A stretch of DNA of 64,000 bases, from positions 3,682,001 through 3,746,000 of the forward strand of contig NZ_CP016359.1 in assembly GCF_001951155.1 (NCBI RefSeq). The letters run 5' to 3'. The position numbers and the translations under genes were made by a program. This document shows, piece by piece, positions 15,850 through 25,806 of the stretch (within the stretch, counting starts at the first letter, position 1; the number at the start of each line of letters is the position of its first letter). A model generated the notes under the pieces. That model was not told the DNA's origin. It made no database searches and was given only the letters and a program-made list of their open reading frames with translations. The stretch comes from Christiangramia flava JLT2011 (lineage in GTDB: Bacteria > Bacteroidota > Bacteroidia > Flavobacteriales > Flavobacteriaceae).

Positions 15850-18800
15850 ATGATTAATAAGATCATTGATTTTTCAATCAATAATAAATTTATCATTGGG
15901 TTGTGTACGCTGGTACTTATTGCCGCAGGAGCCTGGAGTATGACACAGGTTCCCCTGGACGCGCAACCCGATATTACAAATAACCAGGTACAGGTTATCA
16001 CTCAGGCGCCCAACCTCGGCACCGAAGACATTGAACAATTTGTCACTTATCCCGTGGAAATTGCCATGAGCAACCTTCCGGGTGTTCAGGAAATACGCTC
16101 GGTTTCACGGTTTGGCCTTTCCGTGGTTACCATCGTTTTTGAAGATGACCTGGGCACCTATCTTCCGCGGCAACTGGTAGCCGAACAGCTCAACCAGGTG
16201 CAGGAAGAAATTCCGGAAGGCTTCGGAAAACCTTCAATGGGCCCAATTTCTACCGGGCTGGGAGAAATCTACCAGTACACGCTGGAAGTAGATGAGAAAC
16301 ACCAAAACCAATATTCCGCAACCGAACTTCGAAGCATTCAGGATTGGATCGTACGCCGACAAATGGCCATGGTGCCCGGTGTCGTTGAAGTAAACGGTGT
16401 GGGCGGAAAGATCAAACAATATGAAATTGCCGTCGACCCCGATGAATTGAAAGCGATTGGCCTGAGCATCTCAGATATTTTTGCCGCTCTATCCAATAAC
16501 AATCAGAACACGGGTGGCGCTTATATTGAAAAAAACCATCAGGCGAATTTTATTCGTGGAGAAGGTCTTGCCAGAAACCTGGATGACCTGCGCAATATTG
16601 TGGTGGCTAATTCCGGAGGAATTCCTATCACAATCAATGATGTGGCCGATGTTCGCTACGGAAGCGCGGTGCGATATGGGGCGCTGACCAAAAATGGAAA
16701 AGGAGAAGCAGTGGGTGGCATGGTGATGATGCTGAAGGGAGCGAACTCGAACGAGGTGATCGAAAATGTCAAGTCACGCGTCGCGCAGATCGAAAAATCC
16801 CTTCCGGAAGGAATCAGCATCAAGCCATTTTTAGACCGCAGTGAACTTATTTCCAAAACCACTTCCACCGTCAAAGGCAACCTGGTGGAAGGAGGGCTAA
16901 TCGTTATTTTCGTTCTGGTTCTATTGCTGGGAAACTGGCGAGGCGGCCTTATTGTGGCCTCCACCATCCCATTATCGCTGCTCTTTGCTTTCATTCTGAT
17001 GAAGATCTTTGGCGTTTGGGCTAATTTGATGAGCCTGGGAGCTATTGATTTCGGGATCATTGTGGATGGGGCGGTGATCATAGTAGAAAGTACTGTTTTC
17101 ATTCTTTATGAAAGACTGAAGAGCAAACCAGCCATCAATCAGACTGAAATGAATGAGATCGCGGCCACATCTTCAAAAAAAATGATGAATTCCGCGTTTT
17201 TTGGCCAGCTCATCATCCTCATAGTCTTTTTGCCAATTTTAGCACTACAGGGCGTGGAAGGCAAAATGTTCCGGCCAATGGCATTAACCTTTATTTTTGC
17301 CATGCTGGGCGCTATGGTATTATGCCTCACCTATGTTCCCATGATTTCCTCTCTATTCCTGAAACCGAAGGCGAAAATGGGAAAAAACTGGGGAGATCGT
17401 TTTGTAGACTGGATCAAACGGAAATACGAACCTCTGCTTGAAAAAGCCCTGAATAAGGCAAAGATTATCATGGTGGTGACCATTGCCTTGCTGGCAACTG
17501 CCGTGTTCCTTTTCAGCAGGATGGGCGGCGAATTCATTCCGCAGCTGGACGAGGGTGATATTGCCTTCCACGTGATTTTGCAACCTGGCAGTTCTTTGAA
17601 GGAAGGCGTACAAACCTCCACCAAAATCGAAAAAATGCTGCTGAAGGAATTTCCGGAGATTCAACAGGTAATTACCCGTTTTGGAGTATCTGAGGTTCCC
17701 ACGGATCCCATGCCCATGGACATCGGTGATAGTTTTATCATTTTGAAAGATGCTTCTGAATGGACTTCCGCAGATACTAAGGATGAGCTGATTGAAAAGA
17801 TCAAAGAAAAGCTTAGTGCGGTTCCCGGCGTGAGCTATGAATTCACTCAACCTGTGGAGATGCGTTTCAACGAACTGTTAACCGGTGTTCGGGAAGATAT
17901 TGCGATCAAGGTCTATGGAGAAGACCTCGAGATTCTGGCTGAAAAGGCGCAAAATATCAGCAATCTCATTAAAGATATCGATGGCGTGGCTGATATGAAA
18001 GTGGAGGCTACCACTGGTCTTCCGCAAATTACGGTACAATATGATCGCTCGAAACTTGCGCAATATGGTCTGCAGATCAACGATTTGAACCAGCAACTGG
18101 AATCGGCTTTTGCCGGCGGTAAAGCCGGGGTGATCTTTGAAGGCGAAAAACGTTTTGACCTGGTTGTTCGCCTTCAGGAAAAAAATAGAACCGACATTGC
18201 AAATATCAAAAACCTTTTCTTAAGCCTTCCATCTGGGCAACAGGTTCCGTTCCAGGAAGTGGCAAACATCAGTTACCAGCCGGGTCCCATGCAGATTAGC
18301 CGGGATAATACCAACCGGCGCACTTACGTGGGAGTGAACATCCGGAATCGGGATGTCAAATCTGTTGTGCAGGATATCGAGGCAAAACTGGATGCTGAGC
18401 TTCAGCTTCCGGCAGGATATTATATTCGGTATGGCGGTGCATTTGAAAATTTCGAAAGAGCGCGTAAACGCCTTCAAATGGTTGTTCCGGTGGCACTGCT
18501 GCTCATTTTTATTTTGATCTATTTCGCCCTCAAATCCTTTAGGCAAACCACGATGATCTATATCGCCATCCCGCTGGCGGCCATTGGCGGCGTTATTTCC
18601 CTGTGGCTTCGGGATATGCCATTCAGTATCTCGGCCGGCGTGGGCTTCATTGTATTGTTTGGAGTGGCTGTTTTGAACGGGTTGGTGCTCATCAGTAGTT
18701 TTAATGAACTAAAAGAAGAAGGAATGACTGATCTTCGGAAACGCATTTCGCTTGGGACCAGTAGACGCATCAGGCCTATCCTGCTTACCGCGCTGACAGA

Positions 18801-20178
18801 TGTGCTGGGCTTCCTGCCTATGGCCGTATCATCTTCAGCCGGTGCGGAAGTTCAGCGACCATTGGCAACCGTCGTTATTGGAGGGCTTATCACCTCCACC
18901 CTGCTCACCCTGTTCATTTTGCCCATTTTGTACAGATGGACCGAAAACCGAAGGAATCTCAGGATTCAGAAACCCATTCTCAGCATTTTCGTGATCGCCT
19001 TCGGATTGATTGGTTTGAAGACAAATGCCCAAGAGGGAAATACTTCCGAAGTTATCTCAAAAGAACAGGCCGTGGAAATAGCCCTGAACAATTACCCAAA
19101 ACTGAAAAATGCCCAACGCCGCATCAGTCAGCAAAAAGCGATGCAGGGCGCTGCCTGGGATCTTGGCAAAACCACTGTTTTTACCAGCGGAGAGGAAATC
19201 AGCGAAGCCGGAGGCACCTATACCACTTATGGAATCCAACAGCAGGGAATGGACCTTCTGGGCATTCCAGCGAAAAAACGCTTTTATCAGGATCAGGTTA
19301 AACTGACAGAAAAGCAATTGGAAGTTTCCGAACTGGAAGTGGCTACGGAAGTAAAAAAAGCCTGGAGTATGGCACAGATTGCCAAAAAACGACTGGAACT
19401 TTTTCAACGCCTGGATTCTCTATACGGCCAATTAGAACGTGCCGTAAATCTACGTTATGAAACTGAAGCGATTTCCAGGCTGGAAATGCTGGCCGCAAAA
19501 AATCGTATTCAGGAAATCGAGATCCAGAAAAAACAAGCCCGGAACGATTATTTACAATTTCGACAAAAATTGCAGGTCTGGCTGGGAAGCGATTTTAAGG
19601 TGCCCTCCCAAACTGAAATTTCCGAAGAGTTGCTTGGGCAAAATTTCCCAGAGCTTGCAAACGATCACCCTAATTTGCTGGTTTCGGAAGAAAGACTGGA
19701 AGTGGCTTCTTCAAGGATTGCAAAAGAACGTTCCCGCTTTCTTCCCGATTTGAACCTGCAATACGGTAAGCAGCAGATTAATGGCAACGACCGGTTCTTC
19801 AGTTTTCAGGCGGGGCTTTCCATCCCCCTATTCTCAGGAGAAGCCCATGCGCAGGTTAAAACTGCCAGGATTGAACAGGAAATTGCAAAAGAGAATATGC
19901 ATTTTCAACAGCTGCAATTGAAAAGCTCCTACCTGGCGGCCATTCAGAATTACGAAAAATGGAAATCTTCCTGGAGTTTTTATCAGGATGAAGTGCTGCC
20001 ACTCTTAACTGAACAACGAAAAGGCAGTTTACTGGCATTTAATGAAGGAGCCATTGGATACACCGAGCTGATTCAGAACCTGGATAATGCACTGCAATCG
20101 GAACTCCGGGCACTCGATGCACTAAAAAATTATCAGTTGGCAATTGCTGACATTGAATTCTTTTTAAACAAAAAATAA
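15850..20178 (+). CDS. Heavy-metal efflux RND transporter (CzcA family) fused to a TolC-like outer-membrane factor
   Basis: A 1442-residue protein. Residues 1 to about 1030 form an HME-RND pump: a first membrane helix, the transmembrane-4 proton-relay motif SLGAIDFGIIVDGAVIIVES typical of CzcA, and two large periplasmic loops. After the last pump helix a second signal-like segment (LSIFVIAFGLIGLKTNAQ) leads into about 400 residues of coiled-coil TolC/OMF sequence. One gene therefore encodes inner-membrane pump and outer channel; signal cleavage may separate them. This fusion is known in Bacteroidota. The adaptor follows 3 bases later. The ATG at 15850 fits the family; one at 15814 is possible. 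The metal is not shown. Confidence 0.88.
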   Translation: MINKIIDFSINNKFIIGLCTLVLIAAGAWSMTQVPLDAQPDITNNQVQVITQAPNLGTEDIEQFVTYPVEIAMSNLPGVQEIRSVSRFGLSVVTIVFEDDLGTYLPRQLVAEQLNQVQEEIPEGFGKPSMGPISTGLGEIYQYTLEVDEKHQNQYSATELRSIQDWIVRRQMAMVPGVVEVNGVGGKIKQYEIAVDPDELKAIGLSISDIFAALSNNNQNTGGAYIEKNHQANFIRGEGLARNLDDLRNIVVANSGGIPITINDVADVRYGSAVRYGALTKNGKGEAVGGMVMMLKGANSNEVIENVKSRVAQIEKSLPEGISIKPFLDRSELISKTTSTVKGNLVEGGLIVIFVLVLLLGNWRGGLIVASTIPLSLLFAFILMKIFGVWANLMSLGAIDFGIIVDGAVIIVESTVFILYERLKSKPAINQTEMNEIAATSSKKMMNSAFFGQLIILIVFLPILALQGVEGKMFRPMALTFIFAMLGAMVLCLTYVPMISSLFLKPKAKMGKNWGDRFVDWIKRKYEPLLEKALNKAKIIMVVTIALLATAVFLFSRMGGEFIPQLDEGDIAFHVILQPGSSLKEGVQTSTKIEKMLLKEFPEIQQVITRFGVSEVPTDPMPMDIGDSFIILKDASEWTSADTKDELIEKIKEKLSAVPGVSYEFTQPVEMRFNELLTGVREDIAIKVYGEDLEILAEKAQNISNLIKDIDGVADMKVEATTGLPQITVQYDRSKLAQYGLQINDLNQQLESAFAGGKAGVIFEGEKRFDLVVRLQEKNRTDIANIKNLFLSLPSGQQVPFQEVANISYQPGPMQISRDNTNRRTYVGVNIRNRDVKSVVQDIEAKLDAELQLPAGYYIRYGGAFENFERARKRLQMVVPVALLLIFILIYFALKSFRQTTMIYIAIPLAAIGGVISLWLRDMPFSISAGVGFIVLFGVAVLNGLVLISSFNELKEEGMTDLRKRISLGTSRRIRPILLTALTDVLGFLPMAVSSSAGAEVQRPLATVVIGGLITSTLLTLFILPILYRWTENRRNLRIQKPILSIFVIAFGLIGLKTNAQEGNTSEVISKEQAVEIALNNYPKLKNAQRRISQQKAMQGAAWDLGKTTVFTSGEEISEAGGTYTTYGIQQQGMDLLGIPAKKRFYQDQVKLTEKQLEVSELEVATEVKKAWSMAQIAKKRLELFQRLDSLYGQLERAVNLRYETEAISRLEMLAAKNRIQEIEIQKKQARNDYLQFRQKLQVWLGSDFKVPSQTEISEELLGQNFPELANDHPNLLVSEERLEVASSRIAKERSRFLPDLNLQYGKQQINGNDRFFSFQAGLSIPLFSGEAHAQVKTARIEQEIAKENMHFQQLQLKSSYLAAIQNYEKWKSSWSFYQDEVLPLLTEQRKGSLLAFNEGAIGYTELIQNLDNALQSELRALDALKNYQLAIADIEFFLNKK

Positions 20179-20180
20179 AC

Positions 20181-21350
20181 ATGAAAATTATAATATTTCT
20201 CCTCCTTTCTACAAGCCTATTTATAAGTTGTGGAAATCAGAAAGAGGAAACAAAAACTTCCCAGGAAACCAAGAATGCAGAAAAACATTCTGAAGCGGTA
20301 GTCATGAGCAAACAACAGTTTGCTGATATGGAAATGAAGATCGACGCACCTACAGAGCGTAGCATGCAAACTTTCATCAGCGCGAACGGCCACCTGGAAG
20401 TTCCGCCACAAAGTGAAGCCACAGTGACGCCGGTAATTGGCGGAAATATCCAGGCCATCCAGGTCATTGAAGGTGATGAAGTCAAAAAAGGAAGCGTTCT
20501 CGCATACCTGACGCATCCAGACATTATTGAGGTGCAAACCAGTTACCTCAACACAGCTAACCGCCTGAATTTCCTTCGGAAAGACTTTGACAGGCAAAAA
20601 AAGCTCTATGAGGAAGGCGTGGGATCTGGAGAACTTTTTCAGAGAGCGGAAGCTGAACTGGAAAGCGCAAAAGCCCATCTTCAGGGATTGAAAGCACAGC
20701 TCCTACAGTTACACATCGATCCAAAACGATTGAGCGAGGGTTCTATACAGAGCCGCATCCCGGTTCTGAGCCCCATTTCGGGAGCCATACAATCTGTCAA
20801 TATCAAAACCGGCCAATATGTACAGCCTACCGCCGGAATGTTCGAAATCATTAATACGGAAGACGTGCATGTAGACCTGATGGTGTTTGAAAAAGATGTT
20901 CCGAAGGTACGGGAAGGTCAGAAAGTGACTTTTACGACCTCTGCCAAACCGGGGAAAGAGATGACCGCAAAAATCCTGTCCATCAGTAAAAATTTTGAAC
21001 GGGAACCAAAAGCCCTGCATGTTCATGCTGAAATCGAAAACCGGGAAAAAGGCCTGGTTCCGGGAATGTATGTAAAAGCCAGGATTGCTGTGGAAAAGTC
21101 AAAAAATCTTGCCCTTCCCGAAGATGCAATCACCAAAAACAATGAAAAAAAATATGTTTTTTCCGTGGAAGAAAGCGCTGGATCCTATCATTTTCAGCCT
21201 GTTGAAATTACTGCCAATACTACAGAAGATGGCTGGACGGCCATTACTTTACCGGACAGTTTGGATCATAAAAATCGGTTTGCTGTGAACAATGCTTACT
21301 ACCTGATGGCGGAACTCAACAAGGAAGCCAACGGGGAACACGGTCATTAA
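20181..21350 (+). CDS. RND efflux periplasmic adaptor (CusB/CzcB-like lipoprotein)
   Basis: A 389-residue membrane-fusion protein. A lipoprotein signal (LFISCGNQKEE) anchors it to the inner membrane. It has the barrel-sandwich/lipoyl halves (VEGDEVKKGSVLAYLTHPD, then SPISGAIQSVNIKTGQYV) flanking a coiled-coil hairpin, then a beta-barrel and a membrane-proximal domain. It ends in a His-containing tail (NGEHGH). It would bridge the pump and channel domains encoded three bases upstream. Confidence 0.9.
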   Translation: MKIIIFLLLSTSLFISCGNQKEETKTSQETKNAEKHSEAVVMSKQQFADMEMKIDAPTERSMQTFISANGHLEVPPQSEATVTPVIGGNIQAIQVIEGDEVKKGSVLAYLTHPDIIEVQTSYLNTANRLNFLRKDFDRQKKLYEEGVGSGELFQRAEAELESAKAHLQGLKAQLLQLHIDPKRLSEGSIQSRIPVLSPISGAIQSVNIKTGQYVQPTAGMFEIINTEDVHVDLMVFEKDVPKVREGQKVTFTTSAKPGKEMTAKILSISKNFEREPKALHVHAEIENREKGLVPGMYVKARIAVEKSKNLALPEDAITKNNEKKYVFSVEESAGSYHFQPVEITANTTEDGWTAITLPDSLDHKNRFAVNNAYYLMAELNKEANGEHGH

Positions 21351-21372
21351 TTTGTTCTAACACAAAATTCAA

Positions 21373-21393
21373 AAGCCCTCTTCCAGAGGGCTT
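21373..21393. terminator. Bidirectional terminator between convergent genes
   Basis: AAGCCCTC pairs with GAGGGCTT around TTCCA. It lies between the plus-strand adaptor stop (21350) and the minus-strand TolC stop (21399), so it can serve both. Confidence 0.75.
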
Positions 21394-21398
21394 CATAT

Positions 21399-22787
21399 TT
21401 AAAACCGGGTGGTTAGTTTTAAAAGCTCCGCCTGACTTTTTAGGGATTTCACGATGATCCCTATTTCCTTCATCCTTGCAGAGATAAAAGAATTTTCCCG
21501 GTTATTGACCAAAAACAGGGAACTGTCCCCCAATTCGAACTTGCGCTGTTCTGCACTGGTGAGCGTAGCATAATCGGTTACCAGCGAAGCAATGTTTTGC
21601 CGCTGTTGGCGGTAAGATACAATCTCATTTTGCAAGGATTTCAGCTTATTATTGATCTCCTGTTTGGCATTCACGAGTTCGTATCTGGAGTTTTCCAGTT
21701 CTAATTTTGCCAATTGCAGATCTCCGCGTTCCTTCCGAAGAAATAACGGTACACTTAATTTCAAACCGAGCTTATAATCATCGGTATTCAGTTGCTGCCA
21801 TTCTTCCGGCTGATTCGTGAGAAAATTGTACGCCAGTTCGAGATCTGGTAACAATTTGTTGGCCCGAAGCCTCTTCTCTACCTGCAGGCGGTCCACATCA
21901 TACGAAAGGTACTGGATCTTGGGGTTCACAGCTTCAGCTGCGGTAGTTTCCAATTCCTTCGGAAGCCAAAGCGCATTCACCTCTTCAAAGAGTTCCTGGT
22001 TTGGAACCACCATTTCGGTAATTTCCAGCGGCACATCATTTTCAGCCCATAGAAAATTGGATAATTTCAGGCTCGCCTTTAAATACTCCAATTCTGCCTG
22101 CTGAAGCTGGATCTGCCTGTTTTGGATCGCCACACTGGCTTCCAGAGTATCAACAGCTGGTTTATCACCTGCCCGGAATTCGGTTTTTACAGACCGGAAC
22201 CGAAACTCGGCATTTTCCATAAAATCCCGGTAAAGCAATAGCTCCTGAAAAGCCGCAAACCATTCAAAATACGTTACGGAAGCTTCATATAATACCTCAG
22301 CAGCCTGAATATCCCGTTTAACCGCCGATTGTTCCCGGTAGATTTTGGCTTGTCTCAGGGTCGCCATGCGCTCGCTCAGGAACAAACCGTTCGTGACATC
22401 CAGTGAAATTCCCGCAGCATACAGGCCTTCATCTGGAACCGTGTTTTGAGGATTCAGGTATTTACCGGAATTTTCTTCATATTTCGCGCTCAATTCCAAA
22501 CCATAATAGGTGGGGATTTTGAACGCGGCATTGAAAAGATTATAATATTCAGTAGACTTATAATTCTTTTCTGATAGTTCTCCCTGGATTTTCGGGTCGA
22601 AAGCACCACGGGCTTTCAGAAGTTTGAAAGCACCTTCATCCACCACCAGATCAGCCTGTTTTACCAACGGATGGTATTTTTTGACCATCGCCAGGTATTC
22701 CTCAAAATTCAGTTGGAGCGTATCTTTTTCCTGCGCCCCGGCAGAGGTAAGGAATAACAGGATAAAAATAATTGTTAGCTTCTTCAT
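21399..22787 (-). CDS. TolC-family outer-membrane channel protein
   Basis: A 462-residue protein with a signal peptide (FILLFLTSAGAQ) and long amphipathic helices with the internal duplication of TolC-type channels. It overlaps the HlyD-family gene by 4 bases and is last in a TetR, ABC, HlyD, TolC operon. It would form the outer-membrane exit of that exporter. It is distinct from the RND-fused channel at 19000-20178. Confidence 0.87.
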   Translation of the reverse strand: MKKLTIIFILLFLTSAGAQEKDTLQLNFEEYLAMVKKYHPLVKQADLVVDEGAFKLLKARGAFDPKIQGELSEKNYKSTEYYNLFNAAFKIPTYYGLELSAKYEENSGKYLNPQNTVPDEGLYAAGISLDVTNGLFLSERMATLRQAKIYREQSAVKRDIQAAEVLYEASVTYFEWFAAFQELLLYRDFMENAEFRFRSVKTEFRAGDKPAVDTLEASVAIQNRQIQLQQAELEYLKASLKLSNFLWAENDVPLEITEMVVPNQELFEEVNALWLPKELETTAAEAVNPKIQYLSYDVDRLQVEKRLRANKLLPDLELAYNFLTNQPEEWQQLNTDDYKLGLKLSVPLFLRKERGDLQLAKLELENSRYELVNAKQEINNKLKSLQNEIVSYRQQRQNIASLVTDYATLTSAEQRKFELGDSSLFLVNNRENSFISARMKEIGIIVKSLKSQAELLKLTTRF

Positions 22788-24139
22788 TTTTTCGCAGTTT
22801 TACCTGTTCCGGCGTCTTCCGGCGAATAATAGTTTGGTGGGAAACCGTTCAACTGTCTCCAGATTTCATACCAGATTGGTACATCCTGTAGCAGGGCCAG
22901 TGTGGTAGCTCCTGAACCGATCTTAATCTCACCTGGCCATTCATGTTCTTCCTCATAAGGCGCCAGCAAGACGCGATATTTACCGTTGGAGCTTATAAAA
23001 TTCTCAATCGCTACAATTTTTGCCGCGTAGGTTCCGTAAGAACTGTTCGGCCAACCGCTGAAAACAATCGCTGGCCAGCCGTCAAACTGCACCCGAACGT
23101 CTTCTCCCAGATGCAACAAAGGCATGTCTATAGGATCCACATAGGTTTCAACAGCTAGTTCGTAATTGGAAGGCATGATGCCTACCAATGGTTCACCTTC
23201 CTTAAAGCTCTCACCAATCCCGGCCTTAATGGCCTTGTTGATATAACCTGCCTGCGGTGCCACAATAAAATATAAACCTCTTCGCTTGTCATAATTCGCA
23301 TACGCGGTTTGAAGTTTGCTGATGTCGGCATCTGTCTGGTACAGGGAACTCTCTGCGGAAGAGCGATCGCTCTGCGCTTTTGATATCTTTTCGTTATATT
23401 CAGCCTGGATGCGATTGAGTTCAATTTCTGAGTTGATGATCTCATTTTGAGAAGCCAGTAATTTATTTTCCTGAGCGATCTTCTTGGCTTTGGCTTCCTG
23501 AAGTTTGAGTCTATAATTCTCCAGATCAGTCGTAGATTTCAGTCCCTCACTATTCAGGGTTTCATAGCGTTCGAACTGGCGGGATGCAATTTCCAGCTTG
23601 GTTTCAGCCGCTTCCAGATCAATGCTGTCACTTCGGAATTTCAATTTACTCTGTTGCAGCTTATTTTTGGCCTGTTCCAATTTCAGCGATCGCTCCTGCT
23701 GAAGTGCCCCAATTTGTCCCGAAAGCGACTGGATCTTGGTTTCATAGGAATTCCTGGAACTTTCCTTCGCCCGGATCTGGTCACCAGTACGATCAACCAG
23801 TTTGGGATCAAAATAATCGTTTTTGATCTCAGAAATGTGTAAAATCGTATCCCCCTTTTCCACATGATCTCCCTCATTTATATACCATTTTTCAATCCTT
23901 CCCGGAATGGGAGACTGAATGGTTTGCGGTCTTTGATCTGGCGTAAGTGTGGTCACGTAGCCTTTCCCGGCGACCGTTTGCGTCCAGGGCAGAAACAGGA
24001 TCACGATAATGATGATCCCAAAGGCGATCAGGAAGCGATTGAAATACTTCTGATTTCTTTCGCTGAACACCTTCCTTCCCGAGCTGTATTGCATCAGGTC
24101 TACTTTCTCGTGCAGTTTATTATGAGTGATATTAAGCAT
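22784..24139 (-). CDS. HlyD-family membrane-fusion protein
   Basis: A 451-residue adaptor with one membrane helix (FLIAFGIIIIVILFLPW, about residues 32-48). Lipoyl-type halves (SPIPGRIEKWYINEGDHVEKG, and later APQAGYINKAIKAGIGESF) flank a very long coiled coil rich in Lys, Gln and Glu. It matches HlyD/AprE-type adaptors of type I secretion systems. It is separated by 2 bases from the ABC gene and overlaps the TolC gene by 4. Confidence 0.87.
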   Translation of the reverse strand: MLNITHNKLHEKVDLMQYSSGRKVFSERNQKYFNRFLIAFGIIIIVILFLPWTQTVAGKGYVTTLTPDQRPQTIQSPIPGRIEKWYINEGDHVEKGDTILHISEIKNDYFDPKLVDRTGDQIRAKESSRNSYETKIQSLSGQIGALQQERSLKLEQAKNKLQQSKLKFRSDSIDLEAAETKLEIASRQFERYETLNSEGLKSTTDLENYRLKLQEAKAKKIAQENKLLASQNEIINSEIELNRIQAEYNEKISKAQSDRSSAESSLYQTDADISKLQTAYANYDKRRGLYFIVAPQAGYINKAIKAGIGESFKEGEPLVGIMPSNYELAVETYVDPIDMPLLHLGEDVRVQFDGWPAIVFSGWPNSSYGTYAAKIVAIENFISSNGKYRVLLAPYEEEHEWPGEIKIGSGATTLALLQDVPIWYEIWRQLNGFPPNYYSPEDAGTGKTAKK

Positions 24140-24141
24140 TT

Positions 24142-25806
24142 TTAGGTGTTGTTTTTAATTCGACCTTTTTCCAATTGAATGATCCTGGAGCAGTATTTTT
24201 CCCATTTTGGATCTTTGCTGGCCACCAGTATCGACCAGGAATTTTCTTCACTAAAAAGGAATTCCAGAATTCGGTTTTCCTCTTCTTCATCTAACTGGTC
24301 TAACGGATCGTTCAGGATCAGCAGAGCTGGTTTACGAACGATACTTCGGGCGAGAATCAGTTTTTTGGATACCGAATATGGCATCTGGATACCTTCCGGG
24401 TAAATAATGGTATTGACTCCTTTTGGCTGTCGCTTCACGAATGATAGCAATCCGGTCTTTTCCATGGCCCAGTGTACATCCTGTTTGGAAACTGAGGTAT
24501 CGCCCAGCGTGATATTCTCAAGAATGGTTCCTTCAAAAGGTGATTCTTCCGTGATCGATTGCCCTAGCAATGCCCGATAATGATTCAGCCTGATACTTTT
24601 CAGAGAAATGTCATTCACATAAATTTCACCGGCAGTAGGATGTACCAGACCCGCTACCAGCCTTAGCAAAGTAGATTTTCCGGCGCCATTCAAACCTTTG
24701 ATCAAAATTCGTTCACCCGGATCAATCTTCAGACTAAGATTTTTTAGGATCTTCTTGTCGTTAAAACCTTTAAAGTCCACCGAATCCAGTTCGATCGTAA
24801 GCGGTTGTCCCATCGCAAACGGCTCCTCACCTTCCTGGTCTTCCAACTCCTTATCAACTACCTGCCCCATTTTTTCGAGAGACGTAAGAATATCATAGAA
24901 CGATTCCAGCCCCAGAATGATCTTTTCAATGGATCCAATTATGAGGAGGATGATGATTTCCGCGGCAACAAATTGCCCGATATTCATCTGCTGATTAAGC
25001 ACCAAAATTCCGCCAATGGCCAGCAAACCGGCAGTAACCAGCACCTTGAAGACAATTAGCTGGATGAACTGGATCTTAAGCACCTGGAAATGACTTTCCC
25101 GGGCGTCCAGGTAATCATTTAAGATCTCATCATTTCGCGTGATCGCCAGATTGGTACGTCCTGAAATTTTGAAACTCACCAGGGTCCTGGCTACTTCCTG
25201 AATCCAGTGCGCAATACGATATTTATATTTTGACTCGGCTATACTGGCGTCAAGACCGCGTTTCCCGGTGATCTTAAAACCGATGTAGATCAGCAGTACC
25301 AGTAGGATTCCGTAAATGATAAAAAACGGGTGATAGAGTGATAGCAATACCAGACCGAAAATAACCTGTACCATTGCAGCCGGAAAATCAATGATCACTT
25401 TGGATAAACCCTTCTGAATCGTCAACACATCAAAAAACCTATTTGCCAGTTCGGGCGGATAGAAATTTCTCAACTGGTCCATTTTGATCTTCGGAAAGCG
25501 ATAAATGAATTCAAAAGAAGAACGGGTAAAAATTTTCTGCTGGACATTTTCGAGGATCCTGATCTGCATCAACTGAAGCACTCCCACGAACGCTACTCCC
25601 ATGGTCACCAAAATCACCAGCACGAACCAGGAGGTAGAAATCCTGGCACCCTGCATGAGATTCACAATAGCCTGAATTCCCAGTGGAACGGAAAGACTAA
25701 CCAAACCGGCAAAAATGGCATAGTAAAAGATCTGCAGGAAATCTTTTCGTTCCAGTTTCAGCAAACCGACAAAACGTCTAAAAGGGGTTAATTTATTCTT
25801 TTCCAT
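24142..25806 (-). CDS. ABC transporter permease/ATPase with degenerate ATP-hydrolysis motifs
   Basis: A 554-residue exporter half-transporter: about six membrane helices, then a nucleotide-binding domain. The Walker A is good (KGLNGAGKSTLLRL). Other motifs are altered: the signature reads YSVSKK where LSGGQ is expected; Walker B reads LLILNDPLDQLD instead of LLILDEPxxxLD; and the H-loop position reads VASKDP with no His. No peptidase domain is present. It would normally form a type I system with the HlyD and TolC neighbours. Whether it hydrolyses ATP is uncertain. It overlaps the TetR gene by 14 bases. Confidence 0.83.
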   Translation of the reverse strand: MEKNKLTPFRRFVGLLKLERKDFLQIFYYAIFAGLVSLSVPLGIQAIVNLMQGARISTSWFVLVILVTMGVAFVGVLQLMQIRILENVQQKIFTRSSFEFIYRFPKIKMDQLRNFYPPELANRFFDVLTIQKGLSKVIIDFPAAMVQVIFGLVLLSLYHPFFIIYGILLVLLIYIGFKITGKRGLDASIAESKYKYRIAHWIQEVARTLVSFKISGRTNLAITRNDEILNDYLDARESHFQVLKIQFIQLIVFKVLVTAGLLAIGGILVLNQQMNIGQFVAAEIIILLIIGSIEKIILGLESFYDILTSLEKMGQVVDKELEDQEGEEPFAMGQPLTIELDSVDFKGFNDKKILKNLSLKIDPGERILIKGLNGAGKSTLLRLVAGLVHPTAGEIYVNDISLKSIRLNHYRALLGQSITEESPFEGTILENITLGDTSVSKQDVHWAMEKTGLLSFVKRQPKGVNTIIYPEGIQMPYSVSKKLILARSIVRKPALLILNDPLDQLDEEEENRILEFLFSEENSWSILVASKDPKWEKYCSRIIQLEKGRIKNNT

